Source: Eutreptiella sp. 'Long Island Sound 2002'
Taxonomy: Eukaryota > Euglenozoa > Euglenophyceae > Eutreptiales > Eutreptiaceae
Reading direction: 5' to 3'
DNA: 64,000 nucleotides
Assembly (NCBI GenBank): GCA_964036045.1
Contig: OZ038381.1
Location: forward strand, 133,711,191 to 133,775,190
Below the pieces are notes generated by a model. That model had not been told where the DNA came from, searched no databases, and saw only the letters and a list, made by a program, of their open reading frames with translations. The translations under genes were made by a program, and so were the position numbers. Below, in pieces: positions 41,622 through 52,510 of the stretch (the first letter of the stretch is position 1; the number at the start of each line of letters is the position of its first letter).

Positions 41622-42800
41622 TGGCTAGGGACCGCAAGGAAAGAAACAAAGACCTACAAGCCCCGGAAATGCTCACCATGATGATCGCCAACCTGCCCGG
41701 AGGACAGGGCGCCTCAACGCCCTTAGAAGCGATGTTCAGGTCTAAAGACTCCTTGGTCGTGGCGATTGACACCACACACGCGCCGTGCAACGTCATGAAA
41801 ACCGGGGTCCAAAGGCTAGCTATCCGCTTCTTCCACTCATGCGGCATTGTTCTCTTTCATGGCATAGATGGGCAACTGGTGCGGTTTTCGTCAAGATCCG
41901 ACGGCAATACGAGGTCCGCGCCTTCGGGCGCCCCCGAGCCAGCCCACGCAACGCCGGCCCCGCCCTCATACGACTCGTCTAAGGCCCTGAAGACCGCCGT
42001 GCTCCTAGTGGCCCCAGGATCGGCGCATGCTCTCGACTTACGCGTCCAAGCGGGGTTCCTCGGCCCATACGTGTCGTTCAAACCCACACGACCTCCCTAC
42101 GAGCACCAACAAGCCCACCTCGTGGTCTACGAAAAGGAGGAATCCGCGCTGCTAGCGCATGATTTCAAATATGGAGACGCTGCCTTTGCCCCACTACACC
42201 GCAACCTCCTCGCCCTCGAGGAGGTACTCCCCGCTCAAGATCCGGATGTGGCCGAGCACGAGCAACCCATCGTGCAGCGCCTCCAAGCGGGCGCCGCCTT
42301 GGGGTCCACGGCCTTCGTGTCCCAGCTTGTCTCCGCCCTTCGTGATAGGCCCGCGACGGGGCTGACTGGGCGCATCAGCGAGTGGAATGCGGCACCGGAC
42401 GACGCCGACGCTGCTACGCCAACGCCGGGACCAAACCGCATCGAAGAGATGTCCGAGACCAGCGTCCCGCTGCTTGCTCCGCTCGGAGGCGAGGCGACCA
42501 CCCTCCTACCCCCCGACCACGATGCCCCCACCCCCGCCTCGGAGATACAAATCGACCCCCGCCTCCCTACTGGTTTTTATTACGTCCGCGACGTATTCTC
42601 CGAGAGCCAAGAGGAAACGGTAAAAAAGGTTCTCCACGACAACAGGTGGGAGAAATACCACGGGCGCTCAGTCCAACACTTCGGCCACGCATACCTCGGC
42701 CCGAGCAAAGTCACCGCCACGTCCCACATCCCGGAAGAGATTTCCTCTACCATCCAAACCTACCATGCCGCGCTGGAGCGACTAGGCCTCTCGCACCCCC
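41576..42800 (+). CDS. LINE second ORF, N-terminal part leading into AlkB domain
   Basis: The frame opens at ATG 41576. The first 290 residues include TAVLLVAPGSAHALDLRVQAGFLGP and an Ala/Pro/Asp-rich linker and match nothing I know. From about 42565 the sequence GFYYVRDVFSESQEETV, then HFGHAYLGP and IPEEISSTIQTYHAAL, follows the N-terminal half of AlkB-family dioxygenases (the conserved hfGy.Y...lP..l pattern). At the run of 12-13 C's near 42797-42809 coding moves to another frame, and the ORF then runs into noise and stops at 42877. Confidence 0.65.
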
Positions 42801-43122
42801 CCCCCCCAACCAAATCACGGGCACAATGTATCTCCCGGGAGAGGGCATCGGCTACCACAGGGACGACCCCTTGCTAGGCGACCCGGTGTCCATTTTTGGT
42901 TCCCAGTCGGACACCACAATGTTCTTTAAAAACCCCTCCAGCGGGGACTCTTTCCGCATCCGCCTCTGAGCCCGCTCTCTCCTCGTCCTCACGGGGGCCG
43001 CACGCCATGAGTGGCACCACGGGATACCCCAACGGAGGGAAGACGAAGTGTTTGGGCTAACTGTCCCGCATACCATCCCTCGGCTCGCTCTAATCCTCCG
43101 CCACATCCCACAGGCAAGCTAA
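42800..43122 (+). pseudogene. catalytic half of AlkB-like 2-oxoglutarate/Fe(II) dioxygenase domain
   Basis: AlkB enzymes oxidatively remove alkyl groups from nucleic-acid bases. After the C-run the frame reads NQITGTMYLPGEGIGYHRDD: H (42856-42858) and D (42862-42864) form the iron-binding HxD. GDPVSIFGSQSDTTMFF matches the central strands. A TGA at 42967-42969 interrupts; the same frame continues SLLVLTGAARHEWHHGIP, giving the distal iron-binding His (43015-43020). It then gives RLALILR, the R-x5-R 2-oxoglutarate motif (43081-43101), and TAA at 43120. All signatures are present and in the right order. The copy is broken by one frameshift and one nonsense codon. Confidence is high in the family and low in the activity of this copy. 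Confidence 0.8.
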
Positions 43123-43439
43123 CCCAGGAAAGCCACAGGGCCGGATACCCGCCTCCTGCACTCTCCAGCCCCCTCTGCCTGAAGCCACAAGGGTCAAGAT
43201 TCGGTGAAAGACCGGCCCAGTCACGGCTTCCTCCGTCACCGGCAAGGGGCTAGATGAAGAAATCGCCTCGGCCGGAGTACCGGCCGACCAAATTCAGCAT
43301 TTCCGTTGCCTTAGCCGGCCCAGCCAGGCTGACCCCCCAGCACCCCCCCAGCCCCCCCCTATCCCGCCCCCCCCGAAGTCCGGTACGCGCCTACGGAAGG
43401 GGTACCGACGGCCTCACCGCCCCCCCATACCTCTCCCTT

Positions 43440-44821
43440 CAGAACTGCGTTTTCTGTCCCACAACTTGCAGAAGAAACCTATAGTGAGCAGCCAAATTCT
43501 CCGACACCTCAAGAACGACTTCGACATCCTCTTCCTCCAAGAAATCAATCATGCCCCCATCCTCCCGAACGTATACGCCTATGGTTCGGGCACTAAAGCC
43601 ACCATTGTTTCGAACATCAGCCAGGACAAACACTCCAGAGGCGAGGACGGGTCCGTTTTGGTTTGCTCCCCCCGGCTCGCCCGTTTCGTCACCCCCCTCC
43701 CCCGACTCGATACAGAAGGGCTGCTGGCGGCAGCCGTTCTCACCCTCCCGGGGGCCCCGCCCACCTTGTTGGTCTCCGTATACGCCCCGAGCGCGGACGT
43801 CCACCGCTCAAAAATTGAAAACATCCTGCGGCCACTCATGCATCAGTATCCCAACCACGTCCTAGGCGGAAACACCAACTGCATAATGTGCCCTGAGCTG
43901 GACGGAGCGAACCTCCAAACGGACAACGAGTGGCCATGGCTCCGCAGGCAGGTCGCAAGCGACCCGCCACGCCTCATCGATACCTTCCGGCACTTTCACC
44001 CGACCGAGCGGTCCTTCTCCCGATACCCCACCCCATACAGGGCAAGCAGCAGCCGACTCGACCATATTTTGCTCTCCCCGGCGGCCTCGGAATTTTTTGC
44101 CCCCACCTCTGCAACCATCCAAACCGACGACAAAACGTCAGACCACCACCCAGTCACGTACACCTCTCAAGTCCCCCCCAACCCCTTCTCCGAAACACCC
44201 ACCACTACGAGGAAAGTTTTCCGCAAACTGACGGAGCGGGAGGGCTCCAAGCACCACGACTCCCTCGCCCCCCTGGCGCGATGGTGCGAGTCTACCCTCG
44301 CCCGCTTTGAGTCTTTATCCTGGGCAGACATAGAGCTCTTCACAGATGTGGTGCTGGAAGAAGTAGCAACCAGCTACCACAATATCACCACACCGTCACA
44401 CCCCACCTCCTCGGCTCTGGTTAAGAAAATCAAAGCGTCCCTGCAAACCCTGCCCCCCCCCAACCATCGCAACTACCCCGCTTTCACGCTCAACAAACCC
44501 GTCAAGGAGTGGGAAACCAAAGTGAACCAGGCCGCAACCACCAAAATCCATCGGTGCCTTGTGAGGAAAACTAGGATCAAGCGCACCATCAACGAGGCGC
44601 TCAGCCCCGTGGAAGGCGGTGAAAAAACGCTGAAGCGCCCGGGCGCCACGCAGCTCGTCTCCACCCCTAAAGAAGTGAGCTCTATTTTTTCTTCCACACT
44701 CCTCACCCTGGGGGGCAGCCTCGAATACGCACCGCCGAGCACACTAGTGAATCGCCTGCTCACACACTCCCCCACCTGCCCTGAACCCACAAAACACAGC
44801 CCTCTCCCTGACATTACCTGA
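43440..44821 (+). CDS. LINE AP endonuclease-like domain
   Basis: Nicks target DNA to prime reverse transcription. The domain starts before the first ATG (43466), with ELRFLSHNLQKKP at about 43442. It then has DILFLQEI (metal-binding Glu), LVSVYAPS, LGGNTN where active enzymes have GDFN or GDWN, SRLDHILLS and a final SDHHPV (Asp-His pair). The Asp to Asn change in GGNTN removes a catalytic residue. The remaining 200 residues are the linker before RT (…KIHRCLVRKTRIKRTI). The ORF ends at TGA 44819-44821, after which the same frame continues, so the stop may be a point mutation in a longer ORF. Confidence 0.82.
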
Positions 44822-46506
44822 GAATCATTCCGCAACACGATCAAGAGGTCAAAGCCCAACAAGGCGGGTGGGCGGGACTTCACAAACAACTACACTTTGC
44901 ACATCTCCCCCCCCCTATCCAACAATTCATTTGGAGGGTATGTAACCACTACCTCCACCAGCCGTTGCCCGAGAAATGGCTCGAAGCCAACATCATCTTG
45001 CTTTTTAAGAAAGGGGACGTGACGAACCCTGTAAATTACGGGCCTATAGGCTGGCTGAACAGCGTTTACAAAATAATTGCAACACACGCCAACCGTGAGC
45101 TACTGACAGCGGCCATCGAACACTCCATCATACACACCACCCAGTTTGGCGGGCTTCCCAACCGCAGGTGCCAGGACCACATTTTCAACCTCTTATCCAC
45201 ATTTGGGGAATCAGTCGGTAGCTACAGCCTCGACATTGATTTCAATAAGGCTTTCAACTCCGTCCCCCACACCACCCTCTTCACAGTGCTGTCCCGCCTG
45301 AACTTTCCCACGCCCCATGTAAACCTCATTCAATCCTTGTACCGTTCCCCCCGTGACTTCCCGATGGTGTCAGGGCACACCCACTCCTCCCACCTGCAAA
45401 CCAGAGGTGTCCAGCAGGGATGCCACATGTCACCCATCCTTTTCTGCCTTTACCTGAATGTTCTCCTCTTCGCCCTGCCGTCTCACGTCACGGCAACCCC
45501 CTCCCCACACGAGTCGGGCCACGCCTTCGTTGACGACCTTCTCTATCGATCAGAGGATGGGGACCGCATACAACAAATTTTGAATTTCTTCGACACGGTC
45601 GCCAGGGAGTGGGGTCTAGACTTAAACCTCAACAAAACCGAGATCCATGCTATGGGAACAGCCCCCCCCAGAACTTTCACCTCCCCCTCGGGCACCCCCC
45701 TGTCAACAACCAACCAGAAGACGGGGCAACCACACAACTGCTACAAATACCTAGGGGTGTACATCTTCACTGCCAACCACGAGGCACAAACACTGGCATT
45801 GGCCAAGTCGGAAATACGCTCCTTTTTCACAACCCTCCAACCCCTCCGGCTCACCCTTTCGGAATACATTCTCTTCGTAAACGTCCAACTCATCCCTATT
45901 CTTTCCTACCGCCTCATGGCACACCCCCTGGCCCTGAGCGAGTTGGGAGCCCTCCAGGCCATGATCTGGCAAAATATTGCACATGACCCCTCCCCGGACA
46001 AGGCCAACAGGATTTCCCTCCTCGTCTTTCCTAAGGACCGCTACACCGCCCGCCACCAGGGAGGCTTAGGACTCCGCCACTTCACTTTTTCCATTTGCAT
46101 GGCCCTGGTGAACACCGCAATCAGGTACCTCAACTGGGACGGCCCAGCCTCAACAAACGAATCCGATTCCGAAGCGATGCTCTCCACCACACGCAACCCA
46201 ATCCAAGACACCGTCATGGACACTTGCCACACCATCGTCCTCCGATACCACAACACCGGCCTCTGGGCCTCCTGCCCCCCCTCCCTCTTCCTCCAGAAAG
46301 AGAAAGTCCAAGTCCGGTTCCTAGCCACCAAAGCAGCACCACAATACAGCAAGTTTGGCAACAGGTTGAAACGAACACCCCAAGACCTAGGGTTCCACCT
46401 AGGAACAGTCACGGGGGTGCACACAGAATCGGCCACACTTCAGTTTTCGGACGGCACCACCCACACCATCAAAGACCCCGGTCTCCGCCGCAACGAAAAA
46501 GAGTAG
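44822..46506 (+). CDS. LINE reverse transcriptase
   Basis: Copies the LINE RNA at the nicked target. The N-terminal end lies before the first ATG (44965): ESFRNTIKRSKPNKAGGRDF follows the TGA at 44819, and a C-run near 44909-44918 changes the frame. Motifs: LFKKGDVTNPVNYGPIGWL (usually NYRPI), SLDIDFNKAFNSVPH (motif A), GVQQGCHMSPILFCLYLN (motif B), AFVDDLLY with catalytic DD (motif C), LNLNKTEIHAMG and a later YKYLGVYI. All residues needed for catalysis are visible. It ends at TAG 46504, and the same frame continues into the RNase H part. Confidence 0.92.
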
Positions 46507-48246
46507 ACCTTTCGAAACCGAGCCATTTATGTCGGCCCCCAACTGGCGGGGCACCACGAACTGCTTCCCCCCCCCCTTCTCCACCCCAAAGAGTACATCC
46601 TCAACCCCCACCCCGGGCCACACGGCGGAGTCCTGCTCGACTCGTCACTGCATGGCGAGCTGTACCGGCTCCCAGATGAACCTCACTCCCTTGACCCCGA
46701 TGACCTCGAAGAATGGGGTTGTGAAGCAGCCCTTGCCCTCCTCCTCACATCGTCCCCCGGCACGACATGGGTGTACTTGGATGGCTCAGCGGGCGCCTTG
46801 GGCTACGGGTCTGCAGCCACCCTATTTTTCCCAAATGGCTCCAGATGGATGCTGTGCCAAACGTCCCCATACCAATCTTCACAGGGATCGGAGTTGTGGG
46901 CGGCTATTATGTTCCTACGGTGGGCCCTTGCATCTCACCCGCACCTCACCTTTGCCGTGCTAGGGGACAACCTCCACGTTATCACTGTTCTCTCCCCGAG
47001 CACCCCCCGAGACCACCCGTCAGGCTCGCCAGCCGGCACAACGGAATTCTCTCTTCAGTCCATCCAGGCCTCCCTACGCCCAGGGATGATCCAGGGTTGG
47101 GGGTGGATGAAGGGGCACGCCGCGTTTGTGGGCAATGAAATCTCGGATGCTTACTCAAAGTGGGCCGCCCACGTGATGATCTGGGACCCCTCCCTCCCCC
47201 CCCCCCCCCCGATAGGGTGCATATCTAGAGACCCCCTCCCCGTCATACACAAAATGACTACCACCTCAATCAAGCACCTCCTCCCTTGCCACAAACACGA
47301 AAACATCCACGCACCGTCCAGCTTTCATTTTTACAACCACACTTCATGGTTCCAAGGCCTCCCTTTCAAATGGTCCTCCGGAAATTTCAACATGGCGCCG
47401 TTTGCTTTCCACGACGACTTGCGCCCTTGCCATTGCCACGCTTGCCCCGACCCGCACCCAATGGATGTTATCTCTTTCGTCTCACACTGCCCAACATGCG
47501 AACACCTGGTGCAAACCTACATTCAGTGCTGGCGCCCCCCCTTCACCACGGTGGTGTCCCAATGGTGGTCCGCGACCACACACCTCGGGGAGAGGCGCAA
47601 TTTTGTCCGGGGGCTTGTCCCCATGACCCTGTACACCAAACTCACAACCCCCCCCTCCGGCCGAAGAAAGCCAGCACACTGTCATGACTTAAAACTCGCC
47701 CTGAAGGCTCGTGTTCCCCTGCTCCTCAATGCCCTATACCGCACTCTGGAATGGCTAAACAACAACCCCCCCCCCGAGCCCCCCTCACCCCCCCCACGGG
47801 CCCGAACTCATGGGGACGCCCCTGGTCGCCCTACAGCACGTCACACACCGCCCTACAGCGCCCCCCCCCCGCCTACCACCCTCCCCCCCCCTCCCGGACA
47901 AGGTGGCACACAAGCCTGCAAAGCGCCCCCGTCCCCCATCCCCTGCGGCATACGCGAAAGCTCGGAAACACGCCCGCCAGCCCCAAAGACCTGTCCGGCC
48001 TCTATCACTGAAACGCAATACCGCAAGCCAACCTCCGCCAGAGCCCCCGCCCCCCAAACGGCCGCTCACCATCCGGGACATGTTCAACCTCCCCCCCCCC
48101 CTCAACCAGCACCCCCCCTCGCCGCCTCTGCCCCTGTTTCCGCCCCTTCTCCCCGCATAACAAGGTACTTCGCACCAGCCCCCCCCTCCCCCGCGAGCAC
48201 AAACTCACAATCGTCCTCATCTTCGTCCAACGTGTCATCTCTTTGA
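46507..48246 (+). CDS. LINE RNase H domain, zinc-binding segment and proline-rich tail
   Basis: Removes template RNA from the hybrid. The frame is open from the codon after TAG 46504-46506 and has the RNase H catalytic set: YLDGSAG (D, 46771 on), GSELWAAI (E), LGDNLHVI (D) and GWMKGHAAFVGNEISDAYSKW (H and D). A later CHCHACPDPHP...SHCPTCEH (about 47425-47510) is the Cys/His cluster often found at the C-terminus of LINE ORF2 proteins. The last 170 residues are Pro/Ser/Ala-rich and contain several poly-C runs, so their frame is less certain. Confidence 0.85.
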   Translation, partial: TFRNRAIYVGPQLAGHHELLPPPLLHPKEYILNPHPGPHGGVLLDSSLHGELYRLPDEPHSLDPDDLEEWGCEAALALLLTSSPGTTWVYLDGSAGALGYGSAATLFFPNGSRWMLCQTSPYQSSQGSELWAAIMFLRWALASHPHLTFAVLGDNLHVITVLSPSTPRDHPSGSPAGTTEFSLQSIQASLRPGMIQGWGWMKGHAAFVGNEISDAYSKWAAHVMIWDPSLPPPPPIGCISRDPLPVIHKMTTTSIKHLLPCHKHENIHAPSSFHFYNHTSWFQGLPFKWSSGNFNMAPFAFHDDLRPCHCHACPDPHPMDVISFVSHCPTCEHLVQTYIQCWRPPFTTVVSQWWSATTHLGERRNFVRGLVPMTLYTKLTTPPSGRRKPAHCHDLKLALKARVPLLLNALYRTLEWLNNNPPPEPPSPPPRARTHGDAPGRPTARHTPPYSAPPPPTTLPPPPGQGGTQACKAPPSPIPCGIRESSETRPPAPKTCPASITETQYRKPTSARAPAPQTAAHHPGHVQPPPPPQPAPPLAASAPVSAPSPRITRYFAPAPPSPASTNSQSSSSSSNVSSL

Positions 48247-48921
48247 AAAAGCCATACTTACACGTTTCTCTCACGCCAGCCCTCAACAGCCCCAACACGG
48301 CGCAACCAATCAGTACTACCACACTGGCACTCACCAGTCACTTCTGCAAATGAATCCCTCCCCCAAGCCACCCTCCCTGCTCAAGCCGTCATGCTCTAAC
48401 CCCCAAACCGCAACCGTACAGCCTTCGGGAATCAGGCAGAGACCCCGGCTCTGCGGTTGTCGAAAACGGGGCTACCAGGTCTCATTGAGATAAGGCAGAG
48501 GGGGACAGCAACGTGCAGCGGTACCCAGCCCGCGATTGAACTTAGTTTTGGGCTCCCGCCCCTCCCTGACAAAGCTTGGCGCGCAACAGCCTTTCTCTCC
48601 GGCCTGGCCAGCCACAAAAGGCGCCGTTCAGTGCAAAAAAAAAGGCTGTGCACTGTGCAAGTGCACAGTGGTTGGCAAAAAGAATAACAAGGCGCTCACA
48701 GCGGCAGTAGATGAAAAAAAACAAAAAGGCGCTTTCAGCGCTCGTGGCACCAATAGTTTCTAAGCGCTCACTTGAAGGGCTACACTCTCTCAGCAAGAGC
48801 TCTTTGCGCAGCGCTCATAGTTGAAAAATATACTGTGCTTCAATAGCACACAGAACTGCATTGGCATCGCGCTTGTGACAGCGCGCCAAGTGCAAAAGCA
48901 ACGCACCTTAAAGAGCACTGC
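48247..48921. other. LINE 3' noncoding region and spacer
   Basis: Short overlapping ORFs only. The words GCGCTCA/CAGCG and several A-runs recur between 48600 and 48900. A 17-bp word GGCTGTGCACTGTGCAA at 48644 also occurs at 40171. The LINE's 3' end lies somewhere here, but I see no clear poly-A or microsatellite end. Confidence 0.4.
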
Positions 48922-49446
48922 TCAGTCCAAGAAAGGATTCCTCTGGGCCTTCTTGGACTTCACCACAGACTGACCCCACATGTCTCGCGTATGGCACTCG
49001 GTCTTCTTCTCACTTGTACCTCGGCCTGCGCGTCCTTGAATTGCGCCCACTACCTCGACGAACTTGGCTATAGCGCGGTGACGCTGCAAAGCTCGTCCTG
49101 CTCGCTGTCCCCTTTGTTTGGGCCTCGTGGCGTTCGACGAATCATTTGTTGAGCTCCTTCGCTGCTGAACTCCCCCAGGATCTCCCGAACTTACTGTCCA
49201 CGCCTCAAAATCATCCAAACTCGCTTGTAACTCGTCTGTTCGGCACTCAGTTACTTGGGATTCGTTCTGCTGGCGCTTTGTCATACTTGAAACGGGCCTG
49301 GGTTTTTCCTGTTTGCCAAACTTGTTCCATTTGTTTGTTCTGACGGACACAGAGGGTGAATTATTACCCAACAGTTCCACAACTTGTCGGAGGTAGTAAG
49401 AAAAAGTCACTACCATGTCTTTCTTGGGGTACTTGATCCAGGCCAA
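48922..49446 (-). CDS. hypothetical protein fragment
   Basis: Minus-strand ORF of 174 codons. The N-terminal part (AWIKYPKKDMVVTFSYYLRQVVELLGN) looks folded. The frame seems to extend upstream of the first ATG with FARFRRGL, so the start may be missing. The rest is Arg/Gln/Ser-rich and low in hydrophobic residues. No family recognised. It lies between a LINE and a decayed LTR element and may belong to an older transposon. Confidence 0.35.
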   Translation of the reverse strand: MAWIKYPKKDMVVTFSYYLRQVVELLGNNSPSVSVRTNKWNKFGKQEKPRPVSSMTKRQQNESQVTECRTDELQASLDDFEAWTVSSGDPGGVQQRRSSTNDSSNATRPKQRGQRAGRALQRHRAIAKFVEVVGAIQGRAGRGTSEKKTECHTRDMWGQSVVKSKKAQRNPFLD

Positions 49447-50146
49447 GCCCCTCCTGAACCTTGCGAAGGTGTTGAGACTTACACTTAATCATTTTTATCA
49501 CTGTTTTAAAGCTTGAGGTACACTTTCTCAAAGTAACTAGGGCTATAACCCTAGCCCCCCATGAAGCTCACCCCTACCACTCAGGTGAGCGGAGGTATCT
49601 TCCTTCATGGGGGTAATACCGAAATGAAGTAGGAACTTCATGCCTTGGGGCTTGTAGGTTAAGCCTAGTGGTCTCCCACCTCAGGACCCCGATACTTACA
49701 TGTTTCTATCACGTATTGTGGTTCCACTTTTTAACTGATTCTGAATTCAGTTGCCTGTTCATGAATGGCCAAGCCATATCCTGTGTTTTGCCCAACTCCT
49801 TACTCCAGATTCCTAACCAACTCCATTGCATCCAAAGGAGTGCACATGAAGTGCTTGGTACTATCCTGGGGACCTGAGTCATGTCACCTTTCACTTGAAA
49901 TCATCCACTTTGTTTATAAACCATTGGATCACTGTATTTGGATCTACATTTGTCTATCTGCAGCCCCTCTTTGCTACACATGTTTTGATTGTGGAAGGAC
50001 TTATCCTGATTTGATTGATCCGGTGCCTGGACTTGCTCTACTTTATCTTTGTGTTGACTTCATTTTAACTTTGGGAAAATCAGCAAGGTTCTTCTAAAAC
50101 AAACACAAGAAAAAAGGACAAGCGTTAGCAAACCAGAAACCTTTTT
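49447..50146 (+). repeat. possible 5' LTR of decayed element 3
   Basis: The only support is positional: a primer-site-like sequence begins at 50147 and Gag remnants begin at about 50600. The stretch contains a hairpin, CCCCATGAAG at 49557 facing CTTCATGGGG at 49602, and short ORFs only. No second copy exists in the window because the element is truncated at its 3' end. Confidence 0.3.
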
Positions 50147-50162
50147 TGGTGGCAGAGGGAGG
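50147..50162 (+). promoter_or_regulatory. possible primer-binding site of element 3
   Basis: TGGTGGCAGAGGGAGG differs by one base in its first 12 from the initiator-Met site of element 2 (TGGTAGCAGAGG). Its position upstream of the Gag remnant fits. Confidence 0.4.
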
Positions 50163-50599
50163 CCCTGGAAGACTGAAGCAGAACACGAAGAACACCATAA
50201 AGAATTGTTCCTGAACTGTGAAGAGGTCTGTCACGCTCAGCGCCAAAACAGTGCTGATCACAAGCACCAGGTCAAAGACTGATGATGTGAGAGCTGGACC
50301 TTCATCCACAAGTGGTGTACCCCGTGATACAGGTCCTCTAGGAGAAAATGCAGAATAGGGCAGAATAGGGCAGAATAAATTACAGAGATATATACCGAAG
50401 GAGTCTGCCCGAGCGCTAGCGCTGAAGTGTCCTGCTTAACGCGGGCGAACCTCAGGCGCCTGGAAGGCAAGGACCCTGTGGAGGCCGCCTTAGCTTCCAG
50501 CATGTCGTCCATGCCCCCATCCGAAACTACGCCTACTCCAGGGATCGAAGTGGTCAATGCCAAGGTCAGGGCCTGGAGAAGAGCAGCAAGGAAAGAAAA

Positions 50600-52288
50600 A
50601 TGAAGGATGCACCTTTGCGAACGATGTTCGGAGCTACTTGGGGCGAGGAGAGGTTCAAGATACCTCACGGCGAAATGGACTGGTCGGCGTCGGCCAAATC
50701 ATCAGAGTGGGAACCTGACTTGGTGTCTGAAGAACCTGAACCTCCGGAAGAATGGAAGAACCATGAACGCCTGAAGCCTGACCCCAGTCCCAGGGCAGTG
50801 GCACCCGAACCCAGGTGCGTGGATGGGGGTTTGCCCCCACGCATGGCAGCCCCTAAGCTGGGTCTCGATGAGACCATGGACCTGCTTTCCCGGGTCCTTG
50901 GTGCAGGGGATGAAGACCCTGATCTGCATGCATTGTCAGCAGCACTCAAGACTAAGCTGGGGCTCTCCGATTTGAAGAAGCCTCCACCTACCATGTCCCC
51001 TGGTGTGAAGGTTTTGACCAGGGATGTGAAAAGCTGCAGAGGTATGCGCAGCTCGCCCATGGACACCTGTCCTAGCCCTTGCCACCCGCCTGTGAGGACT
51101 GTGCCTGTCTGAACTGTAGGCAACACCACAGAAAAAGAGAAGAAGAGCTATGGCCTGGCTGCGCTGGCGCCATTAGCCACCACGCAGCCCTCACCCCCTT
51201 CAGGTGTAACAGGTGACCCAGGTGTACGAGGTAGAGGAACGAAGGCCATCGCCACTGCGAACCTTCAGATCGAAGTCCCCGAGTTCGATCCCGAAAACCT
51301 GCCTGAGTGGGCTGAGTAGTTTTGCGAGTTTTTGCTCCTCACAGGTCAGCAACATGCTGATGTGCGGACCAAATGCACGCTCATCAAAAAGTCGTGAAAA
51401 AAGAAATTCCTTCGGCGGCAAGTCAAGACTGCTTTCAAGAAGAGCTCCAACTGGGGCGACTTCCAGAAAAAACTGGAGGAAATGCATCCAGTCTACGAAA
51501 CGGACCTGAGTGTCCGAAAGGAAATTGAGGAGTTGCCCCATCTCCCTGATTTTCCGACAGCTGCCCGTATCTCAGAGTTCCTGGCACAGCTGGAAGAGCT
51601 CATGGGGCGTATGAATACTACGTCCTATGGACCTTCTGAGCCTCATCTGTGGATTGTGGGGAAGATTCCTCCCAAGACATCGGAGAACTGCAGAGAGAAC
51701 TCCGAGAGGAAATCTCAGACGCACTCTTATCATGACCTGGTCGATCTGTTGATCAAATTGGCCATGGTGAGGGCGAATGACTCCCACATGGATAAGTATC
51801 TGCGCAAGCATCTGCGAAGGGAGACCCCTGCTGAGAAGGCTCCTAGAGGGAGGTCGCCTCAACCCCACTCGCACCCTGGTCACGGCCGTGGTGGGCATCT
51901 GAAGCACATGATTGAGACCCCCTTCTCCAAGGGTAAAGGGGCCCCTAATCTTTTCTACTGTCGTCCTATGGACGATAAGGGTGGACCCTGCCATGCGCCC
52001 GAATGTGATGGGCTAAGTACGTGCATGCTCCAACTGAAGCGCACGCAGGAAACCAAAGATGGTCAGGAGGTTAAACACCAAGACCATTTCCGCTGCACCA
52101 TAGCGTGCGGATATTGCGGCAGATGGAGGCATTATGAAGATGAATGCCACATAAGAGGGCGTGAATCCGGAAAATTTAAGAAAGCCGAAGAGGAGCGGCG
52201 TAAGAACGCCGGTAAGGGTGGAAAACCTGAAGGGGGGCGCCCTAAACCTTGGGGTTTTAAGGGTAAGGGTAACCCTGGTGGAGGATGA
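50600..52288 (+). pseudogene. gag: Gag remnant of element 3
   Basis: One frame throughout but with stops at 51110, TAG 51317-51319 and TGA 51395-51397. The capsid core reads PEFDPENLPEWAE, then LLTGQQHADVRTKC and YETDLSVRKEIEELPHLPDF, matching the Gag of element 1 segment by segment. The zinc knuckle CGYCGRWRHYEDEC keeps the Cx2Cx4Hx4C spacing. The end is Gly/Lys-rich. The frame is preserved over about 1 kb despite the stops, which indicates point mutations rather than deletions. Confidence 0.8.
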
Positions 52289-52510
52289 AGGCCCTCAGCC
52301 CCTGCCACTGGTGGAAGAGGAGCACCCAACCCCACACCTAAGGGTGAGCAGTCGGGTGAAAAACGGCCTGTCCCCTCCACCCCCAGCGCTGGTGGCGCCG
52401 ACAAGAGCAGCGAGAACGCCAAGAAGGGCCGCCTCAACTGACACTCTAAATGCCTGCAGCCCGCTGGGGTTGAAGTGAAGTTCTCTGAAGAGAGATAGGG
52501 GGGCGGCTCC

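Larger units (their letters stand above)
40119..48900 (+). mobile_element. non-LTR retrotransposon (LINE) encoding an AlkB-type domain
   Basis: An ordered set on one strand: protein of unknown function (40119-41621), second protein with an AlkB-like end (41576-43122), AP endonuclease (43440-44821), reverse transcriptase (44822-46506), RNase H plus a zinc-binding, proline-rich tail (46507-48246), and a 3' noncoding part. APE before RT and RNase H after it is the arrangement of I/R1/Tad-like LINE groups. No LTRs flank it. The ORFs are separated by in-frame stops (TGA 42967, TGA 44819, TAG 46504) and by frame changes at C-rich runs, so this copy is probably inactive unless those runs are sequence errors. 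The exact 5' and 3' ends are not identified. Confidence 0.85.
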
